A DNA stretch of 64,000 nucleotides from Pseudoalteromonas rubra (GTDB taxonomy: Bacteria; Pseudomonadota; Gammaproteobacteria; Enterobacterales; Alteromonadaceae), in contig NZ_AHCD03000043.1 in the NCBI RefSeq assembly GCF_000238295.3, forward strand, positions 62,001 to 126,000, in the 5' to 3' direction. The translations under genes were made by a program, and so were the position numbers. Below the pieces are notes generated by a model. That model worked only from the letters and a program-made list of their open reading frames with translations. It did not search any database and was not told the DNA's origin. How positions within the stretch are numbered: the first letter of the stretch is position 1; every line of letters starts with the position of its first letter. This document shows positions 44,538-54,036 of this stretch, in pieces.

Positions 44538-45920
44538 TTATTTACCTGTTTTATTTAAACGCCGGTAAAAGGTACTGCGGCTCAGCCCTAATGAGTGAGC
44601 AGCGGCAACGGCATCCCCCTGAAAGTGTGACATACGGCGTTCCAGGGCTTTTTGCTCCAGCTCAGCCAGGGTCATCAGTGGTTCCTGCTCCGTGCCCTCA
44701 GTGAATACGGCACTTTGGCGCGGCTGCTGTGAAGGTAAATTGAGGTGCGTAACATCAATTTGTTCGGTGGGCGCCAGAATGTGTGCCCGTTCCATCAGAT
44801 GAGCCAGCTCTCTGACATTACCGGGCCAATGGTATGCTTGCAGGGCACTTTGTGCTTGCGGCGTTAAAACGCGCCCCTGTGCCGCGTACTTATCAATTGA
44901 GCGCCGTAAAAAGTGCTGCGCCAGCGGCAAAATATCGGCCTGGCGTTCTCGCAAGGGTGGAATATGAACCTGCACGGTATTGATGCGATATAGCAGATCT
45001 TTTCGAAAACTACCTTGGTGCACGGCGTCATCCAGGTTGGCATTGGTGGCGGTAATTAAACGAATATTGACTGACTGTGTTTTACTGGCACCGACTTTTT
45101 CAAACTGCCTTTCTTCGAGTACGCGAAGAAGCTTGGCTTGTTGAGAGTAGGGGGTGTTGGCAATTTCATCTAAAAACAGCGAGCCTTCATCGGCCAGCTC
45201 AAAGCGGCCAATGCGGTGCGACTTGGCATCGGTAAAAGCGCCTTTAACATGGCCAAACATCTCGCTTTCGAATAAGTTTTCGCTGACTGCACCCATATTT
45301 ACGCTGATCAGCTGCTCGTCTTTTCGGGGCGATAAATCATGTAAATACCGCGCAAACAGGCTTTTTCCTGTGCCATTCTCTCCCGTCAGCAGCACACTGA
45401 CATCGCTTTTGGCCACCTGAGATAAAGTCGACAGGACGTGCTTGATGGGCTCGGAATGGGCTATCAGCCCCGACACCACACCCAACTCATTTTGTAGCAG
45501 TTGATTGTGAACGGCTAGCTTTTGGGTGCGCTTATGGGCTTTTGCAAGCTGTAGCTGGGTGCGAATGATCGTCAATAACCGCTCGTTTTCCCATGGCTTT
45601 TGAACAAAGTCGTTGGCACCCAGTTGCATCGCCTTAACTGCAATCTCAATACTCCCCCAACCGGTAATGGCAATGATTGGCAAATGTTCATCGTCCGCTC
45701 TAATTTGCTCAATCAATGCCAGCCCTTCCTGGGCGGAGGTGGTATCCTGAGTAAAGTTTAAATCCGTGATCAGTACGCTAACGGTATGCTGTTTGAGCAG
45801 TTGTGTAGCCTGATCTGGCGAACTGGCCTGTAAACTGGCGTAGCCTTCTTCCAGCAACAGCAGGCTCAATGCATGTCTGATGCCTTCATCGTCATCAAGA
45901 ATTAAAATTGGGTCGTTCAT
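44538..45920 (-). CDS. NtrC-like sigma-54-dependent response regulator
   Basis: The 460-residue protein has a receiver domain (1-120; SVLITDLNFTQD), an AAA+ domain (about 155-375; Walker A GENGTGKSLFAR, the sigma-54 loop as GAFTDA, Walker B DEGSLFLDEI), and a Fis-type HTH at the end (AAHSLGLSRSTFYRRLNK). It activates RpoN promoters after phosphorylation by the adjacent kinase. The sigma-54 promoter before the adaptor gene is the obvious target, making the operon autoregulated. Confidence 0.93.
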   Translation of the reverse strand: MNDPILILDDDEGIRHALSLLLLEEGYASLQASSPDQATQLLKQHTVSVLITDLNFTQDTTSAQEGLALIEQIRADDEHLPIIAITGWGSIEIAVKAMQLGANDFVQKPWENERLLTIIRTQLQLAKAHKRTQKLAVHNQLLQNELGVVSGLIAHSEPIKHVLSTLSQVAKSDVSVLLTGENGTGKSLFARYLHDLSPRKDEQLISVNMGAVSENLFESEMFGHVKGAFTDAKSHRIGRFELADEGSLFLDEIANTPYSQQAKLLRVLEERQFEKVGASKTQSVNIRLITATNANLDDAVHQGSFRKDLLYRINTVQVHIPPLRERQADILPLAQHFLRRSIDKYAAQGRVLTPQAQSALQAYHWPGNVRELAHLMERAHILAPTEQIDVTHLNLPSQQPRQSAVFTEGTEQEPLMTLAELEQKALERRMSHFQGDAVAAAHSLGLSRSTFYRRLNKTGK

Positions 45921-46008
45921 AAATGTTTGTTATCAACCGCTTAAGTGAACTCAGTGTACAACAAAAGCGCAGCGAATATATAAAAAGCTGCGCTTAGTTG
46001 TGGGTGTG

Positions 46009-48447
46009 TTAGTGGTTATGAAGCGCGTGCGCTGGTTCATTGCTGAGTGCGCGTTGCGTAGGCAGGTAGGTTGCCAGCAATACCACCAGGCTAAGTACGC
46101 CAGTGAGCACGACCGCAGTTACTGCGACATCGAAGAACTCAACGCCAATGGGCACCGACATGGCGTATCCCAGTGCTAAGCCGATTGCCAGTCCGGGCAC
46201 TGCACCGAGCAGCAGCTGTGTGGTACCTGAGAGCAAAAACTCAACGGTGATACGATTTTCGCTGGCTCCCAGCGCGCGTTTTACCCCAATCTCCTGAGTG
46301 CGCTGCGAAATGGTGTTGGCCATTACCCCGTAAATGCCGCTGGCAGCCAGTAACAGCGAAGCTAAACCGAATAGCACAAATACGCCCCCGACAAATCTCA
46401 GTGGTGCAACACGTTGCGTGAGGCGATCATCCAAAGTGGCGATATTGAATACAGGCAGTTGCGGATCAATCTGATTTACCACCCGGGTTAGTGCGGTTTT
46501 AGCACTCTGTGTGTCGCTTTGCAGTTGCACACTGATGAAAACAGAGGCGCGCGGCGATTGTGCAAAAGGCAGATAGACGGACGGAGTCCTCACTGCTTTA
46601 TCTCTGTTAGGCATGGTTTGTACGACATGTTTAACAACACCAACAATCGTAAACCACGGCCCTTTGCTGCCATCTTCATTAATAAACTGCACGCGTTGCC
46701 CAACCGGTTGCTCCGAATTCATGTACTGCTGTACAAAACTATCTGTGACAATCACGGTGCGTTTATCCTCGGTGTTGTCTGAGTCACTAAAAAAGCGGCC
46801 TTCGAGTAACTTTGCCTCTAAGTGTTGCAATGCACCCGGGACTACGGCTATCTGGTTGGCTCTTGGGTAGCTGGATAAACCTTGCTGACCATATTCCTGA
46901 CCGGCTACGGCAACTGCGGGGCGTTTATCCCCAAAACCCGGTAATGCTGATGTGAGCATGTTGCTGCTAAACCCACTTTGGGCGTCTAACTGCGTCTTAA
47001 GCGTTTGTACAAACTGGCGTCTTTGTTCATCCGTCTGATATTGCTCAGCTGGCAGTGTAATTTGCCCGACCAGTTTATCCTGGGTATTAACACCGTAATC
47101 TGCATAAGTGGCCTTATAGCTTGCTGAGATCATCACAGCAGCAACAATCAAAATGGTGATGGATAAAAATACCTCGCCAATTACCAGCGCTTTATTGAGT
47201 TTACCAGCGCCTTTGCCCAGCGCACCGCGCGTGCCATCGCGCAGAACCGCATTAAAGTCGCCGTTAATGTTGCGCCATGCGGGCAAAAAGCCGGTGATAA
47301 AAATGGTACCCACCAGGAAACCAAAAAAGACTTTCAGGGTGTATGCGTCTATGCCAAAGTCCCACCAAAATGGTGGTCTGTCGGTAAAGAATTGATTGGT
47401 GACCGTTTGCGTTATTTCTAATCCCCAGCCAACGAGCAATAGTCCAATCAAACCACCCAAACCACAGATCAACAAGCTTTCCCATAACAGCTGACTCAGT
47501 AACCGTCCAGTTGGTGCGCCCAGTGCAACGCGAATGGCTGTTTCCTGAGAGCGTTCAACGGCACGTGACAATAACAAGTTACCCACATTGACGGACGCCA
47601 GCACTAAGATAAGGATTGCAGCAGTATGCATAACATAAACCACCGACATGCCGCCATCCGCGGTAGACTGGTGCATGGTAAGTGCATACGCGCTCAGGCC
47701 CGAATTAGTTTTTGGATAACGCTGCTCCAGGCGCTGCATGATCAGCGTCAGCTCGTTGTCTAGTTGTTCAATTGATATGCCAGGTTTTCTCAGTGCTAAT
47801 CCCGTTACCTGAGCGTTTTGATCCCGCGAGACTTGCTGGGGATTATCGCGCAGAGGTCGCCAAAGCTGAGCCCGGCGAGGGTAGTAATAGCCCTCTGGCA
47901 TCACGCCAATGATACGATAGGGCTGGCCGTTAATATCCACACTGCGTGACAGGATCTCCTGATCTGCACCAAAATGGTTTTGCCAGATATCGTAACCCAG
48001 TACCACTACATTCTGCGCGCCAACTTTATCTTCTTCGGCTGTAAATGTTCTGCCCAACAACGGGGCGGTGCGGGTGAGTTCAAACAAATTGGCACGCGCA
48101 TCTGCGCTTTGGTATCTGCGTGCGCCATCACGCCCGGCAATATTAACGATTGCGCTACGATAGGCGCTAAACTCACTGGCTCCGGTCAACTGCGCTTCGA
48201 CCTCGGCAAAATCATGAATATTAAAGTCACCAAAATTACGCTGGCCGTTGGTTGAGGTGGTGAGCTCAATTAAGTGCTCACCGTCTTCAAAGGGCAAAGG
48301 CTTAAATAGCATCGTATTCATAAATGAGAACAGGTAAACACTTAAGCCAAGGCCTGTTGCCATGACAAACACGGTGAGTGCGCTAAAGCTGGGCTTTTTT
48401 GCCAGCAGGCGCAGGGCATATTTGATATCGCTGCGAATACTCATCAT
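46009..48447 (-). CDS. ABC transporter permease with two FtsX/MacB units
   Basis: The 812-residue protein has two repeats, each a MacB-type periplasmic domain plus FtsX membrane helices. Repeat 1 has an N-terminal helix at about 20-42 and helices after 270; repeat 2 includes ISASYKATYADYGVN and GVKRALGASENRITVEFLLS. The EIGVKRALGAS and ETAIRVALGAP elbows are typical. It belongs to the MacB/YknZ-like mechanotransmission exporters with fused repeats. Confidence 0.9.
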   Translation of the reverse strand: MMSIRSDIKYALRLLAKKPSFSALTVFVMATGLGLSVYLFSFMNTMLFKPLPFEDGEHLIELTTSTNGQRNFGDFNIHDFAEVEAQLTGASEFSAYRSAIVNIAGRDGARRYQSADARANLFELTRTAPLLGRTFTAEEDKVGAQNVVVLGYDIWQNHFGADQEILSRSVDINGQPYRIIGVMPEGYYYPRRAQLWRPLRDNPQQVSRDQNAQVTGLALRKPGISIEQLDNELTLIMQRLEQRYPKTNSGLSAYALTMHQSTADGGMSVVYVMHTAAILILVLASVNVGNLLLSRAVERSQETAIRVALGAPTGRLLSQLLWESLLICGLGGLIGLLLVGWGLEITQTVTNQFFTDRPPFWWDFGIDAYTLKVFFGFLVGTIFITGFLPAWRNINGDFNAVLRDGTRGALGKGAGKLNKALVIGEVFLSITILIVAAVMISASYKATYADYGVNTQDKLVGQITLPAEQYQTDEQRRQFVQTLKTQLDAQSGFSSNMLTSALPGFGDKRPAVAVAGQEYGQQGLSSYPRANQIAVVPGALQHLEAKLLEGRFFSDSDNTEDKRTVIVTDSFVQQYMNSEQPVGQRVQFINEDGSKGPWFTIVGVVKHVVQTMPNRDKAVRTPSVYLPFAQSPRASVFISVQLQSDTQSAKTALTRVVNQIDPQLPVFNIATLDDRLTQRVAPLRFVGGVFVLFGLASLLLAASGIYGVMANTISQRTQEIGVKRALGASENRITVEFLLSGTTQLLLGAVPGLAIGLALGYAMSVPIGVEFFDVAVTAVVLTGVLSLVVLLATYLPTQRALSNEPAHALHNH

Positions 48448-48455
48448 CTTTCCCC

Positions 48456-49184
48456 TTAACTGTGCACGACGCCTGCAAGCTCAGGCTGTGCAGCGTGCGT
48501 CTTGTGATCGGCAATGATCCGGCCATCAAGTACTTCAATTTTGCGTTGTGCCCGTTCGGCGGAGCGCGGGTCGTGCGTTACCATACAAATGGTGGCCCCT
48601 TCCTGATGAAGGGTATCAAGCAGCGCCAGTACATCGTGGGCATTTTTAGAGTCCAGGTTGCCGGTAGGCTCATCCGCCAGAATTAAGCTGGGCGAACCGG
48701 CGATGGCGCGGGCTATGGCAACACGTTGCTGCTGACCACCTGATAGCTGCGACGGGTAATGATTAGTACGGTGGCTCATATTGACCTTGGCTAGCGCATC
48801 TGCCGCCATTTGCTTAACCTGCGACTTACTTAAATCTTTACGGTAGGTGAGGGGGAGCTCGACGTTTTCCATCACATCTAAATCACTAATCAAATTAAAA
48901 GACTGAAAGATAAATCCAATTTGATTGTTGCGTATCTGCGCGCGCTCTGTTTTGCTGATATTCCCCACTTCATGCCCTGCAAGCTGGTAACTCCCTGAGG
49001 TTGGCGTATCCAACAGACCTAACAGGGATAACAGGGTCGACTTGCCAGAACCGGATGGCCCGGAAATGGCAATATATTCTTGCTGGTGCACTTGCAGTGA
49101 TACATCGTTCAGTGCATGGGTTTCCAGGTCGTCAGAGAAAAACACTTTACTGAGATTTTTTAATGCTAATACAGGTTGAGTCAT
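48456..49184 (-). CDS. ABC transporter ATP-binding protein (LolD/MacB type)
   Basis: The 242-residue ATPase has Walker A GPSGSGKSTLLSLLG, the Q-loop GFIFQSFNLIS, signature LSGGQQQRVAIARA, Walker B LILADEPTGNLDS, and H-loop MVTHDPRSA. It is the soluble partner of the FtsX-type permease encoded 8 bp downstream in the same operon. Confidence 0.94.
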   Translation of the reverse strand: MTQPVLALKNLSKVFFSDDLETHALNDVSLQVHQQEYIAISGPSGSGKSTLLSLLGLLDTPTSGSYQLAGHEVGNISKTERAQIRNNQIGFIFQSFNLISDLDVMENVELPLTYRKDLSKSQVKQMAADALAKVNMSHRTNHYPSQLSGGQQQRVAIARAIAGSPSLILADEPTGNLDSKNAHDVLALLDTLHQEGATICMVTHDPRSAERAQRKIEVLDGRIIADHKTHAAQPELAGVVHS

Positions 49185-49193
49185 GGCGGTTTC

Positions 49194-50444
49194 CTAGTTG
49201 ATTCTAAATTGGTTATAACTTTCGAAGCGGCTTGGATCAGAAGTGACTATCTGATCACCCTCTTCAAGTCCTTGAATAATTTGTACATAGTTGACAGAGC
49301 CCAACCCGAGTTGCACGGCTGTACGCGTGGCCATTAAACCATCTGAGCTGAGTTTGTAAATACTGGATTGGGTCTGACTTTGGGTAAATAAGGGGCGTGA
49401 TACGTACAGCGTGTTATCAAGCTCTGCGATGGTGATTTCACCATCTACGCTAAGCGCAGGCCGCGCATCGCTCGGCAATCGCTCACTAAAGGCAACATCG
49501 ACCTGCACATTGCCTTGCACAACTTCAGGGTCGATACGCGTGATCTGGCCCAAAACCTGGTTATTTTGGGTGTCAATGGTGACCTTCTGGCCTACCTTGA
49601 TTTGCTGAATTTGCAGCTCAGGGACTTGCAGCTCAGCGATGAGCGTCCCCTGGTCGGCCAGCTTGGCAATGTTGCTGCCCATGCTGACATGCTGACCAAC
49701 TTCAACGGGTAGCGCTAAAATGATGCTATCAATGGATGCGCGGACACTCAGCTCATTCACTTGCGTTTGAATGCGCGACACCCGGTTTTTTAGCTGATTG
49801 AGCCTGGCAAAGCGGGCATGTTGCTGCGCTTTTAAGCTTTTAGCCGATTCAGCCATTTGCTCTTTTCTGGATGCCAGCGTCTGACGTGCCTGCTCAAGTG
49901 CAATTTTGGCGCGCTGAAAGTCCAGTTTTGAGACTGCACCGGTTTCAATTAACTCAAGATGCGCCTGGTATTCGTGTTCAGCACCGTCAACTGCCATCCG
50001 GGCATTGAACATATCAGCACGTTGTTGTGCAATCGCGGCTTGCTCAGCCAAATCACTGGCCTGATGCTCGGCTTCCAGCGCAGAGAACTCCCACTCGGCC
50101 TCAGCAAGCTGTTGCTCTAAGCGCGGATTCGTTAAGCGCACAATTTCGTCGCCCTGGCGTACCTCTTGTCCTGGCTTGTAAAGCAGCGCTTCTACTTTGG
50201 CATCGCCACTGGCCGACAACCATTGCACATTTTCAGGAACCAGCACGCCATTACCACGCACGGTTACCGTGAAACTGCCTCTTTTAACCTGGTTAATGAT
50301 TAATGAGTTGGCTTTGAGTGTAAGCTCCGCGCGCGAGTACTGCCACACTTGGTAAGCACCAAAAGCCACTGCCACTAGCGCGATAAGTGCTATGACTAAG
50401 GTACGCGGAGACCTTGTCTTTTTTGTTGTTACTGCAATGTCCAT
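49194..50444 (-). CDS. HlyD/MacA-type periplasmic adaptor
   Basis: The 416-residue adaptor has an N-terminal membrane anchor (about 16-33), a lipoyl motif (KVEALLYKPGQEVRQGDEIV), a long coiled coil (about 95-205), lipoyl half two (SIILALPVEVGQHVSMG), and a beta barrel. The start is ATG at 50444, behind AGGAGTG; the open frame goes further up through the sigma-54 promoter and is rejected. First gene of the five-gene minus-strand operon. Confidence 0.9.
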   Translation of the reverse strand: MDIAVTTKKTRSPRTLVIALIALVAVAFGAYQVWQYSRAELTLKANSLIINQVKRGSFTVTVRGNGVLVPENVQWLSASGDAKVEALLYKPGQEVRQGDEIVRLTNPRLEQQLAEAEWEFSALEAEHQASDLAEQAAIAQQRADMFNARMAVDGAEHEYQAHLELIETGAVSKLDFQRAKIALEQARQTLASRKEQMAESAKSLKAQQHARFARLNQLKNRVSRIQTQVNELSVRASIDSIILALPVEVGQHVSMGSNIAKLADQGTLIAELQVPELQIQQIKVGQKVTIDTQNNQVLGQITRIDPEVVQGNVQVDVAFSERLPSDARPALSVDGEITIAELDNTLYVSRPLFTQSQTQSSIYKLSSDGLMATRTAVQLGLGSVNYVQIIQGLEEGDQIVTSDPSRFESYNQFRIN

Positions 50445-50484
50445 TTTCACTCCTGGTCGAATAAGAACAATTTGAGAGTAACAG

Positions 50485-50501
50485 AGCAGGCATTGTGCCA
50501 A
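50485..50501 (-). promoter_or_regulatory. Sigma-54 promoter of the ABC/two-component operon
   Basis: On the minus strand TTGGCACAATGCCTGCT keeps GG and GC with ten bases between. The GC element is about 43 bp from the adaptor start. Upstream (50,550-50,600) are inverted repeats TCCCA-N4-TGGGA and TTTGAG-N6-CTCAAA at the distance expected for enhancer sites of the NtrC-like protein. Confidence 0.75.
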
Positions 50502-50934
50502 TTTATAAACTGTTGATATTTATCGATCTTTTGTTTTTTGTGGATTTCTCAGTCCCATATTTGGGATTTAATTTGAGACTAGGCTCAAAGATGAGACTGT
50601 CGGTGTGGAGGGCATTATTAAGGTGGTTAATCAACCTGGAAGGCGGTTTGATTTTTAGGTCGTTGAAGCATTAATTGAAGGTATATGCCCTTGCAAATTA
50701 TAGCGTTTCTTATTTTTTAGCTGGGTGCCTTTATAACAACCATAAGCAAGCCATTAGTTTTGTTGTGTTACGTTGAGTGCCCAGGCAAAGCCTGCTGCAT
50801 ACCACGCTGCTCGGCTCGTTTCAGGCAAAACCGATAATCCACTTCGTCATCCCGGACGCGTGCGAGCCGGGATCTGCTTAAACACTACACGGAAGTAGAC
50901 TGATGAGAAGAGACATTTGTTCGAGTACAACCAC
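50502..50934. other. Intergenic region with enhancer candidates and REP-like sequence
   Basis: After the putative enhancer dyads, this stretch has no gene. At about 50844-50882 is a REP-like inverted sequence (CATCCCGGACGCGTGCGAG then CCGGGATCT) also present at about 34745 and 40188. Confidence 0.5.
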
Positions 50935-51150
50935 CCAAAATTCGTGTGCACATGAAACGTCGTTTATCTTCAGCCTACACTCAATGGGTTTGAGCATGGC
51001 TGATTATGCCGACGGCAAGGAAAAGTTTGATTAGCTTATTGGCTACCTATCAGAACAACCTAGAGGCCAGCCACTGGTTTTGGTGCGCGTAGATAAAGCC
51101 CTTTTGAGAATTCATATGTTCTGTTTATTTATACAGGTATAAGTACTGGA
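50935..51150 (+). pseudogene. Degenerate gene remnant
   Basis: A broken frame encodes SFIFSLHSMGLSMADYADG, meets an in-frame TAG, then continues LIGYLSEQPRGQPLVLVRVD. A related fragment (KIREQGDASFIFSLSSMGL) lies at 59225; between them there is a one-base deletion here. The parent family is not identified. Confidence 0.5.
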
Positions 51151-51169
51151 GCGCATTTTATCAGTCGTA

Positions 51170-51433
51170 ATTCTCGCTTTCTCCGAATTCTCAAGTCTCG
51201 TTTATGCCGCAACTATTTTTAAGTACATGAAATTCATAGAACTAGTAGTTTTACATAACGAGACCGTAAGTCTCGCTAATACCAAGTCTCGTTTTCTACA
51301 GACGGCAATAGACTTGAAGACAAGGGGGGTTGGTGGTAGGTTTTTGTTACTAAAGTGAATAAATTAGTTTGACGATGAGTTGGTTGAACTTTGTGGACGG
51401 GGTTTAACCGGCATTCACGCTAATACACTGTTA
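51170..51433 (+). repeat. Array repeat R1, copy 3
   Basis: About 264 bases aligning end to end with the copy at 34868 (ATTCTCGCTTTCTCCGA start, GCTAATACACTGTTA end). It marks the left edge of cassette array 2. Confidence 0.78.
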
Positions 51434-51465
51434 TCTCTCTATCGGCCCTGAGCTAAGGAATACAA

Positions 51466-52521
51466 ATGAGAATATATGAAGTCCCAAGTGAAAGAAGATA
51501 CTGGGTTGTGAGAGCAGATGGAGGGTTGTATTACGATCATTTTACAAGAAATGGTCTGATGGCTTTGGGGCATTTGAATAGCCTCGGAATAACAATCGAG
51601 GATCGTGAGAAATTCTTACCTGAAGAAGGTTGGCTGAAAGATATTGTGGCTAAAAAGTCACAGATAAAAAAATCAAGTAAACGCCAAGAGTCCGTAAGCT
51701 TCAATCAGATAAAGAACTTTATTTACGATATTAAGGATGGCGACTGGGTTATTACCGTCGGCTATAACTCTTTAAGAGTAGGTATCGTCAATGGAGATGC
51801 CTACATTAAAAACGAAAAAGTTGTAATTTATTACGACCCTGAAAAAGATAGAAAAGTTGAAATGGATTCTAACTTACGTAGAAATGTAAGTTGGGGTCCA
51901 GTAATTTCAAGATCGGCGATGCCTTTTGGTCTTTTGTCTAGCCTTCGGGCGAATCAAACAGTTTTTAATGTAGATAAGCACTGGGAGGCTATTTACCATT
52001 CTCTTTATCCTGCATTTAGCAAGGAGGATGACTTATACCTTTCTCTGAAAATACGTCAAGAAAAAGAGATTAATAACTATAGTGTCGTTCAGATACTATC
52101 GTTTCTAAACGAAATTGAAGTTATCGCTAAGGAACTTGAAGGAAATCTAAGCCCAGATAACTTCGAGGAGTTATTTGCTCAATATGTAGTCAGAGATCTT
52201 TTGACTCTAACTACTAAAGCACAGTTTAATTCTCCCGGCGACATTTGGAATAAAATTGATTTTTCAGGTCTCAAGAAATCAAAAATGGCCTATGTGTTAA
52301 TTGGTTATGCCATGTTGTTTGGTAATGAGCATGCCGGAATGGATGGAATTATTGATCTAGAAACACGTCAGAGACTTTGGTCCATTGTTGCTGACCGTAT
52401 TGAACAAAAGGGTATGTCTCACGTGGTGGACAATTTGGAACTAAGTAAACCAAAATATGACACAACCATCCTAGAGTCAAAAGACAAAAAAGAGATAACA
52501 AAAAGCTCAAGCGGACGCTGA
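51466..52521 (+). CDS. EVE/PUA-like domain protein, possible defence effector
   Basis: The 351-residue protein has an N-terminal region (about 10-120) with RYWVVRADGGLYYDHF, LMALGHLNSLGI, and DGDWVITVGYNSLRVGIVNG. This resembles the EVE/PUA-like modules that precede nuclease domains in modification-dependent restriction enzymes. The C-terminal ~200 residues are helical with no nuclease motif I can recognise. It is next to a DUF4145 gene. Binding of a modified base or nucleic acid is inferred from the N-terminal pattern. Confidence 0.65.
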   Translation: MRIYEVPSERRYWVVRADGGLYYDHFTRNGLMALGHLNSLGITIEDREKFLPEEGWLKDIVAKKSQIKKSSKRQESVSFNQIKNFIYDIKDGDWVITVGYNSLRVGIVNGDAYIKNEKVVIYYDPEKDRKVEMDSNLRRNVSWGPVISRSAMPFGLLSSLRANQTVFNVDKHWEAIYHSLYPAFSKEDDLYLSLKIRQEKEINNYSVVQILSFLNEIEVIAKELEGNLSPDNFEELFAQYVVRDLLTLTTKAQFNSPGDIWNKIDFSGLKKSKMAYVLIGYAMLFGNEHAGMDGIIDLETRQRLWSIVADRIEQKGMSHVVDNLELSKPKYDTTILESKDKKEITKSSSGR

Positions 52522-52569
52522 CGCGCCGCTTAGCTTGGCGTTACATGCAAATCAGCACATGGAGAATTT

Positions 52570-53226
52570 ATGAGTAAATATGTTCCACCTACAATTCTAA
52601 GCAGTGCTTTTAATTGCCCTCATTGCGAAGCCTTTTCAAATATGAAATGGAGCTATACCGATAGTTACATTTATCACCGAACTGAAAGAACAAGAATTTG
52701 GGCTTGTAGGTGTTCATGTTGTGAAAATGACTCATACTGGTGGGTGCTTGATTATGATAATGAGGGAAGCCCATGCGATGGGTATATGATTTTGCCAGAG
52801 GCCTCTTCTGCACCTATGCCCCATCCTGAAATGCCGGATGATGTAAAAGAAGACTATTTAGAAGCTCGTGCAATTGTTGGTACATCTAGTAGAGGAGCTT
52901 GTGCTTTATTACGCTTGGTAGTTCAGAAGCTTTGTAAAGATCTGGGCTATACGTCGGGCAATATTAACAAAGATATAGGCTCTATGGTTTCGGATGGGCT
53001 TCCTGTTCAAATACAGCAAGCATTAGATGTCGTTAGAGTAGTCGGAAATAACGCCGTTCACCCTGGAGAATTAAATAAGGGCGACGTCGATTCCGTTGCA
53101 ATTGCAATCTTTCATTTGATCAATGAAATTATTGAAGATCGAATATCAAAGCCTAAACGAATAGCCGAACTTTACGAAAAGCTTCCCAAAGGAGCCGTGG
53201 AAGCAATTGAAAAGCGAGATTCATAA
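52570..53226 (+). CDS. DUF4145 protein with N-terminal zinc ribbon
   Basis: The 218-residue protein has cysteine pairs (CPHCEAF and CRCSCCEND) and a C-terminal DUF4145 helical domain: RGACALLRLVVQKLCKDLGY, LDVVRVVGNNAVHPGEL. DUF4145 is frequently found within or beside restriction and other defence genes. It lies 48 bp after the EVE-like gene with a weak attC-like sequence between them, so the two may be separate cassettes. Confidence 0.8.
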   Translation: MSKYVPPTILSSAFNCPHCEAFSNMKWSYTDSYIYHRTERTRIWACRCSCCENDSYWWVLDYDNEGSPCDGYMILPEASSAPMPHPEMPDDVKEDYLEARAIVGTSSRGACALLRLVVQKLCKDLGYTSGNINKDIGSMVSDGLPVQIQQALDVVRVVGNNAVHPGELNKGDVDSVAIAIFHLINEIIEDRISKPKRIAELYEKLPKGAVEAIEKRDS

Positions 53227-53298
53227 AGCATGTAACAAGTCAATAAACTACGCGCCTTCGGCGCCGGACGCAGCAAAGCTGCGCCGGTTATTGAGGCG
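53227..53298 (+). repeat. attC-like site split by an insertion element
   Basis: TGTAACAAGTC near the left, paired CGCGCC/GGCGC and GACGCAGC/GCTGCGCC arms, then GGTTATTGAGGCG. The expected right box GTTAGGC lies beyond the IS10-like element at 54045-54051, after the 9-bp duplication. Confidence 0.7.
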
Positions 53299-54036
53299 CT
53301 GGGGGATCCCCTCATAATTGAGGCCTCCCAAGCCGATGTATCAAGCGCACGTATTCGCGTATAGCCCAGAGTAGTTGCTTCCCCGTCATAACATAATCGC
53401 TTCGTCGCCTGACCTCTTTGCCAAGCCTGACAGTCGACAGCACAGCACGATCTCTGATGGTATTTGCCTGAAACTTTCGTTGCCAATTTGAGTGCTGAGC
53501 ATACAGGCCGATCCACCAGAGAATAATGGTCGCTCTCACTTGAAAAACACTGGGCGAGTAATAGCAGTATATCGAGCCGGTTGGGGCATCGACTTTTACT
53601 ATGTCTCAGGCCCATACCGTATTGGGGGCTTTTCAGGTCTCGAAAGCTTTCTTCGATTTGCAAGGGATTAGCGCCTCATATCAGGCGCGCGTGGAAGCGG
53701 TAAATAGCATGCCGATCGTTATGCATGGCTGTGTTGCCAAGCAGTCGGTCCATACGTTTAATGTTGTGTTTTGCAGCGACAGGGCCTTTCATATTTCGAC
53801 CCCGCTCAGTAAGAGAAAGTTGATTGCTATCAAGCAAAGCCTCAGTTGCCAGCATTAATGAGTCAAGGCGCCGAGCATGAATATGGGGGCAGTTTTTTCT
53901 GAGCATATCGTGTAGGATGTTGGTATCACGCATGGTGTTGTTATCTGGTTAGTTTTTGGCGAAATAAATTAGATCAAACAATGCCGTGCGTGTCCATCAC
54001 ATTGATTTTAAGAATGATTATCTGGGGATTCCTCAG
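53299..54036 (-). mobile_element. Decayed IS10-like (IS4 family) element
   Basis: The left end CTGGGGGATCCCCTCATAAT and right end GGGGATTCCTCAG match IS10 ends as known. The element is flanked by perfect 9-bp direct repeats ATTGAGGCG (53290-53298 and 54037-54045), the target-duplication size for IS10. It is 738 bp, against about 1.3 kb for a full element, so an internal part is missing. Confidence 0.88.
53312..53933 (-). pseudogene. IS4-family transposase remnant
   Basis: Reading leftward, an 85-residue N-terminal part starts MRDTNILHDMLRKNCP and includes KRMDRLLGNTAMHNDR. The frame then jumps to the C-terminal part with QIEESFRDLKSPQYGMGLRH (the YREK-like Glu motif). A later frameshift leaves VLSTVRLGKEVRRRSDYVMT in another frame. 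The region carrying the two catalytic aspartates is deleted, so it cannot encode an active enzyme. Confidence 0.85.

Noticed and set aside
53601..53858. Plus-strand open frame inside the IS10-like element
   Set aside because: It is the antisense of the transposase remnant, which has clear family motifs.
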